A stretch of DNA of 64,000 bases from Ophioderma brevispina (lineage: Eukaryota > Echinodermata > Ophiuroidea > Amphilepidida > Ophiodermatidae), in the NCBI GenBank assembly GCA_023653785.1, contig JAMKCH010011834.1, forward strand, positions 56,360-120,359, read 5' to 3'. Position 1 is the first letter of the stretch; each line of letters begins with the position of its first letter. The translations under genes and the position numbers were made by a program. The notes under the pieces were generated by a model. The model ran no database searches and had not been told where the DNA came from. It was given only the letters and a program-made list of their open reading frames with translations. This document shows, one piece after another, positions 47,036 to 59,728 of this stretch.

Positions 47036-50000
47036 TGGGGCCAAGAATCTCAATGTGTAGTACTTCACCAAGGTTTAATAACACATTGTCAACCCATATA
47101 GGGCCCTGTACTGTACAATGACCTGCTTGTCACCTCAGCCTATAACAAACATCTTGACTGGTTTCGCAGATTAATTGTTGGTGTTTAATCTAGCTATGCT
47201 ACAAAAGAATCATAATCATCAATCATGGATATAAGTAATCAAAGTCATAAATCATGGAAAATTGTACTTTGTAGAATAACCGGTCAGAGTGACCTGTTTT
47301 CAAAGCCTCCCTTAATTGCTGTTATGGTATGCCGTTGCCCAAAACCTGTGTGATCTCTCTTCAGTGGCTGCCAACACTGTGCTTTACCTACTAGTCAGGA
47401 GGAATTGTGGGCACAGATGGACATGGAGTATAGACTTTTCTATTGATCGATTTTTTGTCAATGATTACCTAAGCTAATCATTTCTGGAGGGTGGCAAAAT
47501 TTCGTGCAGTGCATTTTCTAGAATCCAATATGGCCCGCTATCACTCTCAAATTCATTCAAATGGGCCACAATTTTATGCCATAGTCCAGTTTTTTAAAGC
47601 ACGAGGAATCCTTTGGACAGGTTATTGACGTGAGTTGATCACACATTACCATCAAATCCAATATGGCCACCCAAAACCCAATAGGCCCCTGAAAAGCATT
47701 CAATTGACCATAACTCATCATATTTTGTGATATAGAGGCATAATTCCTGTGCCTCTATACCCAGTAGAACTCATATCTGACATTCAAGTGTGTTAACAAG
47801 CTTACGGATCAAGATGGCAGTCAATATGACTGCCTTTGAAGATCTTTAACCTACAAATTGGTCATATCTTCATAATATATTGGCCGTCATTTGAATTTTA
47901 AGCATGTTTGTCAAAACAATTACCAGACTACGATTTTATTAATGCCACAGAACATACATATCTACTTTAATTGTAACCTGTTAATTATACTCTTTGGTTT
48001 TTTAACTACATGCAATACAGATGTATCGTAATTTAAAGGTTTTAAAAGAAGGTACAAAGGCAGCCACATTGGCCCACCCTCTACCTTTTTTTTGTTAAAG
48101 TAAACAAGAAAATTTCCAGATAAGAATGTCAAATGGTCCAATACTTACCCCATACCTTACTTTACCCCTTTTATAATAATAATTTTTAGTATACTACATA
48201 TAATAACACCTACAATGTAGTTTTTACTCTTTTAAAGGCTGGTGTCTTGGCCTGCCATCTTGAATTTTTGAAATGTCTATTAGAGACCTGCCAGTTAAGG
48301 GGTTCTAGTGATCAAATACATGTTCTCAAAATGTAAAGCCATAAAGCATGCCTATAGCCACTGAATCATGCCCTCTACCTGCAAATGTGCATAACACTTG
48401 ACGTGTCCTGGTTGCTTTGTATTGCATTCGCGAGAGGTGTTAAAGTAACACTTGCAGAGTGTGATCAGTAGTAACAGATTTTTTAACACTGCAGAACACG
48501 TTTTAGTGTTCAGTAATGTATCAAGTATCGTTCATAGGTATATGAGGAGTTAGGATATGTATACTGATTCCGAGCGCATATTGGTCTTTTGAGCAGCCAT
48601 ATTGGATTTTTGTGGCAATGTAATGATAAATTACATTACCAACACTTCTTCGTGCTTAAAACACCGGAGTACCGAGAGATACTTGTTCTCTATCGGAAAT
48701 ACTTAGTGATTTTTAGTGATTTTGGACATGGTAAGCAGCCATATTGGCATTTTCAAAATGGCACTGAACAGAATTTTTGCACACCATCTCCACCAAAAAA
48801 TTTATGGCTTTAGGTCCTAATGAAACTAAATCTATCATAGAAAAGTCTGTACTCCTTTCCACCTTCAGGCTGGTTCCTAGACTGCCACCTGACTAACCCA
48901 GTGGGCTATTTTTGAATTCAAAAATCACCAAGTGCAATTTTGGTGGGTACCGCAGATAGCAGTAATTGTTTTGTACGCATAAAATAAAGGTAAAAATACA
49001 TCATTCACCGGAATGACTGTGGGCCTGTCCATCACGTTTGCCAATGGGTGCGCAGATTAATGAGCCTAGTTTCCATAGGGTCATCAGAGGTAACCTGTTG
49101 AGTCCTCCTATGAGCAACTTGGGGGGCCAGTAGGTCGTCCCCGTAATCATCGCACATATATGTGGGAAGCTGTGTTTAATAGATTTCGACAAGTCAAGTG
49201 ATTTCCCTTCTGACCAAGTGTGAATGTGAGAAATGATCAATTGTGTACCTTTGGTTAGTTTTAATGCGTGTCAAAGGTCAAATTTTGTACATCCGGACAA
49301 TTAATTTCTTGGCCATGGCTTTTTGATTAACTATTGGGGATGTAGATCTTATGTGATAAGAAATAGTTTTTAGTAGATTTTACAATGAGATCTAAATATA
49401 GGGTCATCAATACTCAAAGTCACTGTTTACCCACATAACGTGATCATATGTGAGAAATATCAATTTGTTTGACCCTTTTGATTTTAATTAAAAGTGGTCA
49501 ATGTCACATAGGGGTCATCAAAGGTACCTGTTTTACACCACATGAGCCTTGGGCCAAATGGTTGTCTTACTGTTCTGTATCATTGTATATGTTAACATCA
49601 ATTACTATGTGTAAGAGTGAAAATGAGCATTTTTCTCCTGTTTTACAGCCAGCCTACAGTCCACAGCCCACACTGGGAAAAAAAGGGTACCACTGTGTGT
49701 GTCTTCCTGCTATCAGCAACCACAAAAAAAATTGGCTACTTTTTTATCACTGCCTCCAGTTGTGCACCTAAAAAAATTCATTTGCAACACTCTTTGATAG
49801 GGGGACATATTCTACAGCTGTGTACAAACACTACAGTATAAGCTAATTTTTTACATTTTGCCTACCACACATCTCTTTTTTGTTAGTTTTTTCAACAAAC
49901 CTCAGCCCCTGAGTGTGAATGTCTCCTACTCCCATTGCATATGTCACATTTGCAGGGTGGGTTATGCAAAACAATGATTTGAGATTAAAGCCCAAATTTT

Positions 50001-53000
50001 TGTATCCCCGTTTTATAAATCGCCGAATTCCGTTTTTCTTTTCCGTTTTCTAATAAAACCCTGATTTATGCCATTCTAGGGAAACCTTTTGATTTTCTTA
50101 ATTAAAACACAACACATGAAATAATCTAGAAACACACCATAACAGCACACACACACACTTGCCAGCTTCACACACACACACAGGCATGACAGGAAGTAAT
50201 GCCGACTTTGCATTAAGATTTACCGGCGATTGTGAGTGATCGGCTATAAGGGCTCCTAGGTTATTTTGGCTTAATTTCCATGATATTTAATCATTTTGAC
50301 ACTAAATAGGTGGGATGTGACTTTGAACCATTATTTTGTGTCCAAAAATCGGCGAAACTGGGACAATCCCAGGTGTTTTTTTCAGGACATCAGGTTTCTC
50401 CAAAAAGTTCCAAATCAGTGGCTTCTAAACTCACATTTCCATGAATTTTCTCGTTTTTCTGTAAAACTTTTGGTCTTTTAATTGAGATGAGCCCCAGCCC
50501 AAAGATTCTTTTGTCACGTGTTTTTGGAATGCGTTGTCAAATTGCAAGGAACCTCTCTAATGTAAATTAAATCTAACCATCATTTGCAATACTGTGTTTG
50601 TAATGATTAGAGTGGTTCATGAAAATAGCCCAAATTATTTGATGAAATACTATAAATGGAGGGCCCTGGGCCCCATTGTCCGATTTACAAACTCAAATTT
50701 ACATGCACAATTGCATACGTGTGGAATAAAAATTTCGACATACACAAATTCAATGTATGCACACATACCACAATAAAATTAAAGTCAACTTAAAAAAGTA
50801 CACGGTCTGTCGTACAAGGACAAACAATTCGGGGGGCTAAGCACTACAATGTTGTTGTGATGGGCCAAAAATGGTCAGTGATTTAGGGAGACATCTTGTC
50901 GATTAAACACTTTTTTTTACCAAAACTCACAAAAAATTCCTTTCAGTTTGCAAGACCATGTTTCTTGGCAATTTTTCATGGGATTTTTATCAATAACAGC
51001 AAAACAAGACTTGAAATTTCGAGCACATGTTATCGTAGGAGCAAAATCATATAATTTTCACTTCCTGACTCTTCCGGTATGAGTGGAAATCACACTTAAA
51101 CATATTATTGGCCCTGACTGAATAATGCCTGTACCCTTAGGGTTTCTGTATACATGGAGTGCAAATATTTGTGGCTTATGTTTGTCCACATTTAAAGCCT
51201 GGGGTTTGTATAGTTGTCAACATATTATTAGGGGGGATGGTCTGTTTAAAGGGGCATTTCGGATCCACAGCCTCGTTCCCCCACTTACCTTAAAAATTTT
51301 AAAAGTTGAGATTTTTTATATCACTGAACCGTTTCCAATTAGTTAATCCCTTTGTAACCAAATCTTAACGTTCAAATTCGGTTGTATCTGGAAGAAATTC
51401 GCATTTTTGTATTTTCTTCCCGGAAACTGAAAGAAATTACAAACCAGTGGCCTATGGGACCCGGTGGGGAAACGAGCATGCTCATAACCAACACCGCAAA
51501 GTCGGAATCACCAAAAAGTTGTGAATAAGCTTTTCTCAGGATACTATTGAAAAATGGAATAAAAAAGAAGGTACTGAGAACTCTCCAAATGCACCTTTAA
51601 GTAACAAAGTTTATTCATCGTTCCTAAAAGGTCTTTTCAACCCATATGTAAAAGTTTCCACCATTATGTCTTTGATGCGTTTTGATTAGAGATCTAAAAT
51701 GTGATTTCTATCCATGGGTACTGTTTAAAATACAATTTGTTGAACAAAATGGGGCACATTTTGCTAATAATTCCAAGCCAACTCTTTTAGCCCTAAGATT
51801 TCACAGGGTAAAAATGGAAAATTAGCTTTTCTCAGATACAAAGCTTTTGACCACTGCCGTCAACTGGTTTCCGGGGATAGGCTATTAGCAATCACACCAT
51901 GGTACATTAACTAGTTCTGTAATTTTATCTCTATTTCTTAGAAAACAGGGTTTCCCCCTCTGTACTTACAATCTCTCAAGAGACTCTGCAAACCTAACAG
52001 AATAATGCAGTTTTCACAAAACAACATCTAGCATGAATTCACAATTGCGAGTTAACTTATAGTATTGCATTATTTTGTACCAATTACAATTATTATGTAA
52101 ACACCTTTCCTTGATGACTTTCTCGAGATGTTAAGGCAAATGACCAGCTTGTTACACCATGGACCAAAAACAAGCACTTTTAGAACCAGGATGTTGGTGA
52201 TGGATTTTTGTGTGTGTGGGGGGGGGGGGTAGCAACCCCTCCCCTTTGGGAAGTTAAATATCTACCTATGGATAGCCATGGCCCTCCTCTTTCCCCATCA
52301 ATACCAACTAAATCCCAACCGTCATAATACCTAGGTGTGGGACAACCAGATCATGTCAACGTCTACAAATGTGAAACAAAAAATATTTCCCCTAGACACA
52401 GCTCAGTGTACATATTGATGGAAATAAACAACAGACATGTAGTTTTACTCAAAAGACTTATGTTTATATATTCAGATTAGCAGGAGGACGAATCAGTTGT
52501 GGAGTGTAGGTGTGTGTTCAGACGTGGCCTACTTTCGAAATGTACGGTAACGAAAAATTCATTTAATCCTCACTAGCGCCTCTTAACAACGCCGCACGCC
52601 ACACTAACTTAACAACGATCCCCGCCAAAGTTACCACAGCGAGCGCCCTTCATCTGTCAATGGTAAATAGCGGAAGTAGCGGCCGTTCCGCGCTACCTAC
52701 TGTTAATTGGCTTGAACACCCGGGAACACTCACCTGTAAACAATGCCAAAATGGATTCCTCACGCAGGGTGTTTTAAAAAAAGCGATATTTTGGCTTCTG
52801 TTTTTCTTCTTACTCATCGACAGAGGATTTTGCAGGAACGCTGTTTATGCCGATGTAGTTCCCCTACACCAATCAGTGAGAAGCGATCCAGCCCCCAACA
52901 TGACATCATCAAAAACAAAGGTCAAGCATCATCACGAAATGTGGTTCCTCCCCACAGAGACAGAGTTACGTGCAGTGGCGGGTTTACGGCCACATTTTTG

Positions 53001-53861
53001 ATCCACTTGCTGCGAAATTCACGATTGCGCACTTAATACAAATCATAGAAAGTTCTAATCTCGCACAAAAACAATGAATAATGTACTTATTTAGATTGAG
53101 TAGCGATCGAATTAATTTCTCTCTCAATTAAAAATTATGTTGGGATTTTCTTTTCAACAACTGTTAAAAGTACTTGGCACCTACGCTGCGTGTGCATAAC
53201 ACATGGGACACGAGGCGGCCTGTCAACGGTCACGTGATCGCGAAAAGGGAAATCCCTATTTTGAGTTGTCTGCAACTCAATGTTATCTTGCATGCGCACG
53301 GTGGGTTCCTTCCAGATATCGATAACAATGGGATTTCTATCTCTCTCGGACCAGGTGGTCCGTGTTCGCTTGTTTTTTGGGGCTGTACTACTAGAAGATG
53401 AGCAATTACAAAATAAATTGGAAAAAGTAAACTGTACTACAGACCGCTATCAAAGTTGATGAAAACATGAACTAAAATGGCGTTCGTTTTTGGTATCCAC
53501 GCTACGGAATCAATGACCGCGGGATAGTCGTGATGAGGGTCACCTTAACATTGACGTCGTGAGTAGCATGTTCACACGCACGTACACCGACAATCTCTCG
53601 CAAGTAGCTCGCTACTTTTAAGATTTCGTAAAAGTAAATAGTCATTGTTAACTCGTTGTTAGCTTAAACAATTATGTGGTCAGAGGTCACACTCACGAGC
53701 TTACCAATGACTGTGCTTACCAACGATCTTACCAAGACTTAAAAACGATCGTCTGAACATGCCTATAGTAAAGTTCCATTCATCTTTCCTACCAGCTTCT
53801 CAATATGACATCAAACATTCACCTTGTGAAATATTTCTTACCACTGCAGTGACTGCACTCT
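47036..53861. other. No supported gene
   Basis: From 47.4 to 48.8 kb, motifs such as CCAATATGGCC and CAAGATGGC recur, suggesting a degenerate repeat. At 49.0-49.6 kb, GGGTCATCA-containing blocks recur twice. From about 52.5 to 53.7 kb CpG is noticeably denser and could be a promoter region. No coding exon of Mondo or another gene was recognised there. Confidence 0.4.
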
Positions 53862-54210
53862 TTAAAGTGCAACGAGAGATTTCACATATCAGGTGTCCTA
53901 AAAAATCGAAAGTTCTGATTTTACCCTGATGAGAAGCTCCTCCATCAAATATCCCATCTTAAAGGATTAAGCTCAGAAATGCTGTTCTGTGGTACAAAAT
54001 TTTTAATTTCTAATTTCATATAGAGCAAATACGAAATCACCTATGTTTTTCACATTGAAATTTAGCAAATCAAAATCACCTTTTTCTCCTCTTTTAAGGC
54101 TTTCTTGTAGCAATAATAACTGATGTAAGAAATCTATGAGTGGTATCATCTATTAAAGTACTATTATGACACATTTGGGTAACCCCCTCAAATCGCTCTT
54201 GCACCTTTAA
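53862..54210. mobile_element. MITE with TTAA target duplication, family B copy 4
   Basis: Termini AAGTGCAACGAGAGATTTCA and inverted AAATCGCTCTTGCACCT are bounded by TTAA. It is the most diverged of the four copies. Confidence 0.85.
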
Positions 54211-55922
54211 ATGCAAGTGACCCCAGAAAATGAACTTTCTTTCCAATAAAAATCTCAATTCTGATGGAGTTTTAGTGGGTACGAGGTTGTCGATATCGGG
54301 TCACCCACCTTAACATTAAATATTTGTGTACTCTTTTTTTGTACTATTTCTTGCTCTACTGAACTAATACAAAAGAAAAATTATGTCAAGTTGCAACACC
54401 AGGAAGTGGATGATAACATTATCCCCTCCCTTTATTTTTTAACAAGAGCAAAGTGTGTAACACTTTTTATTTGACAGGGAAATGCACTTTAACAAGTATT
54501 TTGTACGTCTATGTTCAAGTAACTCAACTCTGCCCTGATAAGAATTGAGATTACGCACTTGAGTTTTAGACAGAAATTGAATATCATTCACTTACCTTGC
54601 GTACTTTGTCATTAACCTGCATGTCCTTATGACCTTATTTTTCCTCTGTTCTACAAGTTTAGCCCATATGACATACTTCATGGTATGGAAGCCACAAGTG
54701 TTACATTCAAGACTGACAGCATGAAATTTTAATTCCAAAATGAACTTAATTTTCCACTTTTTTTTAAAACGAACTATAAAAATATTGATTCCAACAAATC
54801 TGTGGCTGTTCCACAGTCGCAAGCCATCACCTCTTCTGATCCATGCTATATAACCATATCAACAACACTGTCTCAATTATATCCTTACACTGATATGCCA
54901 TAACTGCACACCATACACACCACACACTCACTTTCATTGTGTCAACACTTATAATCCACCGGTCTAAGCTACACCAGACTTTGCACAAGTAATTGAACTT
55001 TAATAATAATAATTATTCTGCAAGTTCATTTAAATTTAATTGGGACCATGTGAACCTTACAGCAGGCAAGATGCCCATCAGTTGTTTACCATTATAGGGA
55101 TTCCTTCTGATTTCAGCATGGAATGACCCTCACATGTCTCCAATGCACAGTCACAGGGTCTGCCATGTGAATGGCACATGTTGAGTAAACACACTGGCAA
55201 CCCATGCTCGTGCCTAAAGTAGTACAATACTAGCCTATTTTCTTATTGTTAGTCTTCCCTGTGTGGATGGGATCAGCAGCCGATTACAAACAGGCAAGCC
55301 ACAATTGTGTTGAATTAGCCTCATTTTCAGTAGTTTGAATACTACATGTAATTAGGATTGAAGGAAAATTCTAGTATACTAAAAAGTATACAAATACTTA
55401 ACTTGTCAATCATGATTTCAAATTCAATAAAAGGTTTGAGATTTGGCACCAAATGGATGGCAAATTCTTGCCACTGTAACACCTCAAATTCACTCACTTA
55501 GCAATTGTCATTGTAAAACCTCAAATTCACCCACTTAGCAAATTTAAAGAAAACTGATCATTTGTAGTATGGTATCCATGTCCAAATGAAAATATTTGGA
55601 CCATAACACAAGCACGAAAATTGTGTTTTTTAGGTGCAATTCCCTGAGAACTAAGATTTGTTAACGCCAATAATTTACAAAAATAATTTTAAAAAATATG
55701 ATCGGGTGTGTCAATTTAAAAAGTTGCACATTTAATAGAAAAATGTACAAAAATCTCTGAATAAACATTTGAAAAACACCGCGATAATTATTTGTCTCTA
55801 GATGATGTCATATGTAATCATCCAATCAACATTAGTCGTAGAAAAGCCACTCGTCGGCTTCGGCCAATCACGCACCTTGTATTAACGAGGTCTGGTCGGC
55901 CAGAGGTCAGCTGATCATAACA

Positions 55923-56330
55923 ATGGCGTCGAAGACGAAGGGTACAGCTCGGCGCTTGGAATCTGTGCCGGATTTTTGCGTTATTCACGTTGAGAAGAAA
56001 GTTAAGACAAAATTAACATCTTTTAACGTTTGCATCGTGGTGTGCAATTTCTAACCTGTGCAGCAAGATGGAAGAAACTAGACCGCAAAGAAGGTAAAAT
56101 TGCCCTTGATCAGAGGACAAACTATACTTGAATTTGGCAGCAACGGGACACAGACTGGAGCGCAACTGATGGTATTTACCATTCCAACTCATGCCTAAAT
56201 TCCATGCGGAAGTACTACGAGAATTTGTAACGTAACCATGCTAGCTCGTGAGGAGAAGAGAACAACAAAATAACTCAGTCAGAGCCTTTCGGCATCATCC
56301 AGAGGCATCAGGTTAAATTTCAACACAGAT
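55923..56330 (+). pseudogene. Broken N-terminal part of an unknown protein
   Basis: ATG in context AACAATGGCG starts MASKTKGTARRLESVPDFCV and continues to a stop at about 56055. A second frame follows with CAARWKKLDRKEGKIALDQR, a TGA, and then WSATDGIYHSNSCLN. A third ends SEPFGIIQRHQVKFQHRL. The order (basic start, IHVEKK, W-K-K-L, YH-x-x-C) is reminiscent of the N-terminus of a large uncharacterised protein family in invertebrates, recalled only loosely. At least one nonsense or frameshift break is present. GGCCAATCACG about 60 bases upstream could be a CCAAT box. Confidence 0.35.
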
Positions 56331-57161
56331 TATGACAATTGTTAAACACTTGCTGGGGGGGGGTAATGATGAATTGGATGACTGAGTCTAGGACCGTACC
56401 CGGTTAGACCCGGTACTGGGATTGTTGGCCCAGTCCATAATTTCATGACTTGCAAATCTTGTTGCCAGTGTCCTATTGGAGTTTGGTCCTTTAATATTCA
56501 ATATATGATATAACAATACAGTCGGCCTTTCTTAGCCGCCGAATTCCAGGGTGGGTAAACATATACAAATTCTTTTCCGTCCTTGCCCTTTAAGGCTTTG
56601 GGATGCTGATACTGCTGGCAATATCCGAATCAACGACAACTGAATTTTTGTTCCGTTTTGTCTAGGTCCCCATGATGTTAAAGTGACAGGAGGATTTGTT
56701 TTAGGATACGAATTTCTCAAATTGCACAGAATAAGATTGTAAGACCACCTACCAGAGGCCAGAACGTTCCGAAGTTATTGGACAAACAAGTCCAAAAGAA
56801 AACATCAAACCTTGTTTGTGGACTTACCTGTCTAACGTAATCGGCCCTATAGGAAACCATACATTGACTTTCTGTTGTGCACGACATAAAGTACTAAAAT
56901 CATCATATTATTACATAAACATCGTATTCGGCTTATCACTTTTTTCCAGGTGTGATCTAATACATTGGAATCATTCCAAATCTCATGTCTCTTTAAAAAA
57001 CCATAAAATATTCTAGCTACAACACATCTCTTCTATACTAGTCCACACACAACACTACCTCAATTCCTGCACTCTTCAATTATTCTTAATTTGTGCATTT
57101 TCAGCTTTATTTAGGGCGTTTTAGTGATCCTGCACGCCATGCACTATAGTATGGATTCTCT

Positions 57162-57242
57162 AGAAGTTGACGGGTGACTACCTCCAGCGCCTGGGAATTC
57201 CTGAAGACAGTACAGTGTGCGTGCAAGATTGGGGTGCCTCAC
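57162..57242 (+). CDS. Isolated exon-like stretch
   Basis: TTCTCTAG is followed by an open frame KLTGDYLQRLGIPEDSTVCV then QDWGASQQ, ending at a GTAAGG or the overlapping GTGAGT. The composition is protein-like and both splice signals are plausible, but I do not recognise the product and found no neighbouring exons. Confidence 0.3.
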
Positions 57243-57249
57243 AGCAGCT

Positions 57250-59690
57250 GTAAGGTGAGTGCATTAATATCAGCATTGTGTATTTTTTGGGTTTGTATAT
57301 TAACTATGGTGCAGGACTTCCAAAAATGTTTGTTATTGGTGCACTCAATGCATAGCTTAAAATGCACTTCAACTAAAGCATATAAATCTGAGTGTAACAA
57401 TATTTTACAAATGTTAACAACTTTGGCAGTTTTAATGACAACATGTTGGAGTCCAGTGCAAAAAAGACAGCACAAACTTCTTATTGTAGTTAATTTATGA
57501 AAGGTGGATTGCCACTCTAAGATCTTGTATTGCCCTTAAATCTATGTTTTTTTTTATTCAATACTGAAAGCTTAAAATCCAAAATAAATTATGTTTTCTC
57601 CTGCAACTTACAAATTTATAAACACAGATGTGCGACTTGCATGCACCAAACTACGCTACAATTGTGTTTTGTAGATAACATTAAGTTGTTGAAAAATTCC
57701 ATTTCCTTAAAACTTAAGGTTTTATCCACGGTCAAAACTATCATTTTATTGTACAAGTTATAGTATTGGCAATTTTGACTATTTAAGCATAAATTTAACC
57801 GAAGCATTGGCAAAAACATCTTGTTGCTCTTAATAATTAGTTTTCACAACGTCATTTGAAAACAGCAAATTGTGGTCCATATACACTAACCTCATGAAAT
57901 TCTCGCAGAATGAGACTATGGATAAAAAGAAGCAATCAAGTAGAATATGCTACCATATAATCATATCTTTGAATAAACTTTGCTTTTTTTTTCAGATAAG
58001 ATATTGTGACCCTTGTCAAGCACACCTACAATTATTAATAAATAATTAGTAGCAGCTCAAATGTATAAAGTGTATAAAACTTCTTTGGGTTTTGTCAATT
58101 AAAGTTAGTGGAGTAATATGTTTAGCAATTCATGGCAGCAAGAAAAGCAAAAAAAAGCATTTCCATTTATTCACTTTTCACATTTTCATTGAATTACAAG
58201 GTGGAAAGAGATCAGCTTCTGTGTTTGTGTGAAAAGTAACATGCCATGCGCCACATCATGTCAATGCCAAGGTGTCCAATAAGAAGCCTGAAGAGACCTG
58301 CTGATGATGCAGAAACAGGCAGAAACTGAAGAATGCTGCTAGTGATTGTCGACATGGATGAGTCTGATAAAGGTGATGTCTGATCATAAAGTTGATCACC
58401 CGATCTTCAGCAGGTCTTAAATATAACACCTTTGATTATATAAGTGTCGTCCAGAATGTACGACCTCTCAACCAGCAAATCTTTTAAATTTATGGAACTA
58501 TCTTAAGGCTATTCTTGGTCAAATTTTCTGATCATTGTGTGAAAAAAATTGTATTTTCGCTTGTGATTTGGGTCTGGTTCTCTCCTAACTCTTTGGCAGA
58601 AATATGCACAGTAGCAAAAACTGGATTGATGGTAGTCCTAACATGCACACTCCACATGAGTAACCCTAACAGGCCCATAGACCACTGTGCCTAAAAAATG
58701 CAGTAAGTTCCAAATCATGCGATAACGTAATCATAAGAACACACCCATACAGGCCCAAAATCACTGAACTGGCTTCCTCTGCACAGGGGTATGTTTGTAA
58801 GCATGTTGATTTTATGAACTAATGTATAATGACGGTTTATTGCACATTACAACTATATTGTACACACCAGTGTCCAGTGGTATAAAGCATCTTTACCACC
58901 ATTTCAGTGAATATATGATTGTTATTCTACTCCTGCAAATTCAAATTTTTGAATATTAAAAAAAAAAATTACTGATAGTGTCTTTAAGTGTATCTTTATG
59001 GTCGAGAAGAAGTAACATTTTCTCAGTTTTCATTCTGCTTTAAAGTTGTGAATGTACAAAGGCTTTTTAATGAGGGATCAATAACCGTTAGATTGTATAT
59101 GTGGTTGGAGCTTCTGTTTTCCTCCCAACTTGAGTCCAAAATATCAACCACTTTTCCTGAACTGCACCCATCATTTGTCCATTATTTCCTTTGAAAAATG
59201 TTACTTATACAAGGCAGTTTATAAAATCAAAACATCTTTAAGAGCTGGTTCTCTCTTCTTCTCTCTGAAAAATATATGGTACTATGAAACAAAGGTTAAT
59301 GTATTACAACTCATAATCTTAAATGCAAAACACAGTCAAGTGTTCTGTTACTGTAGTATTTGCAAAAAGACTTGTTTTGCTGTGATGCTTACTTGTTATA
59401 CCACAAGAGTTGAAACCCTACCCCAACAACTTGGTCTTGCAAAGGTACAGTTTAAACAAACTTTGTGTGTTAGAACATCAGAAGTAATTTTTCTGGTTTG
59501 CCTTTTTTGTTCTTTTGTCCTTTGTAGGAAGGACACTCAAAGGACAATCTTTATACGAAATCATTGCATTTGTCATGGCCTGTTAAGGTTGCTTGTTCCA
59601 ATTTATTTAAGTGTTCATGTTCTTAACTAGATATGAGAGTCTGGCACTAGTAGGACGTGGATGCACATTTGCAAGGCCTGTTCAGCACTG

Positions 59691-59728
<38 letters not shown>

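Noticed and set aside
59130..59630. 166-residue plus-strand ORF
   Set aside because: Composition rich in rare runs (C, F, L) as in translated AT-rich DNA, with no domain.
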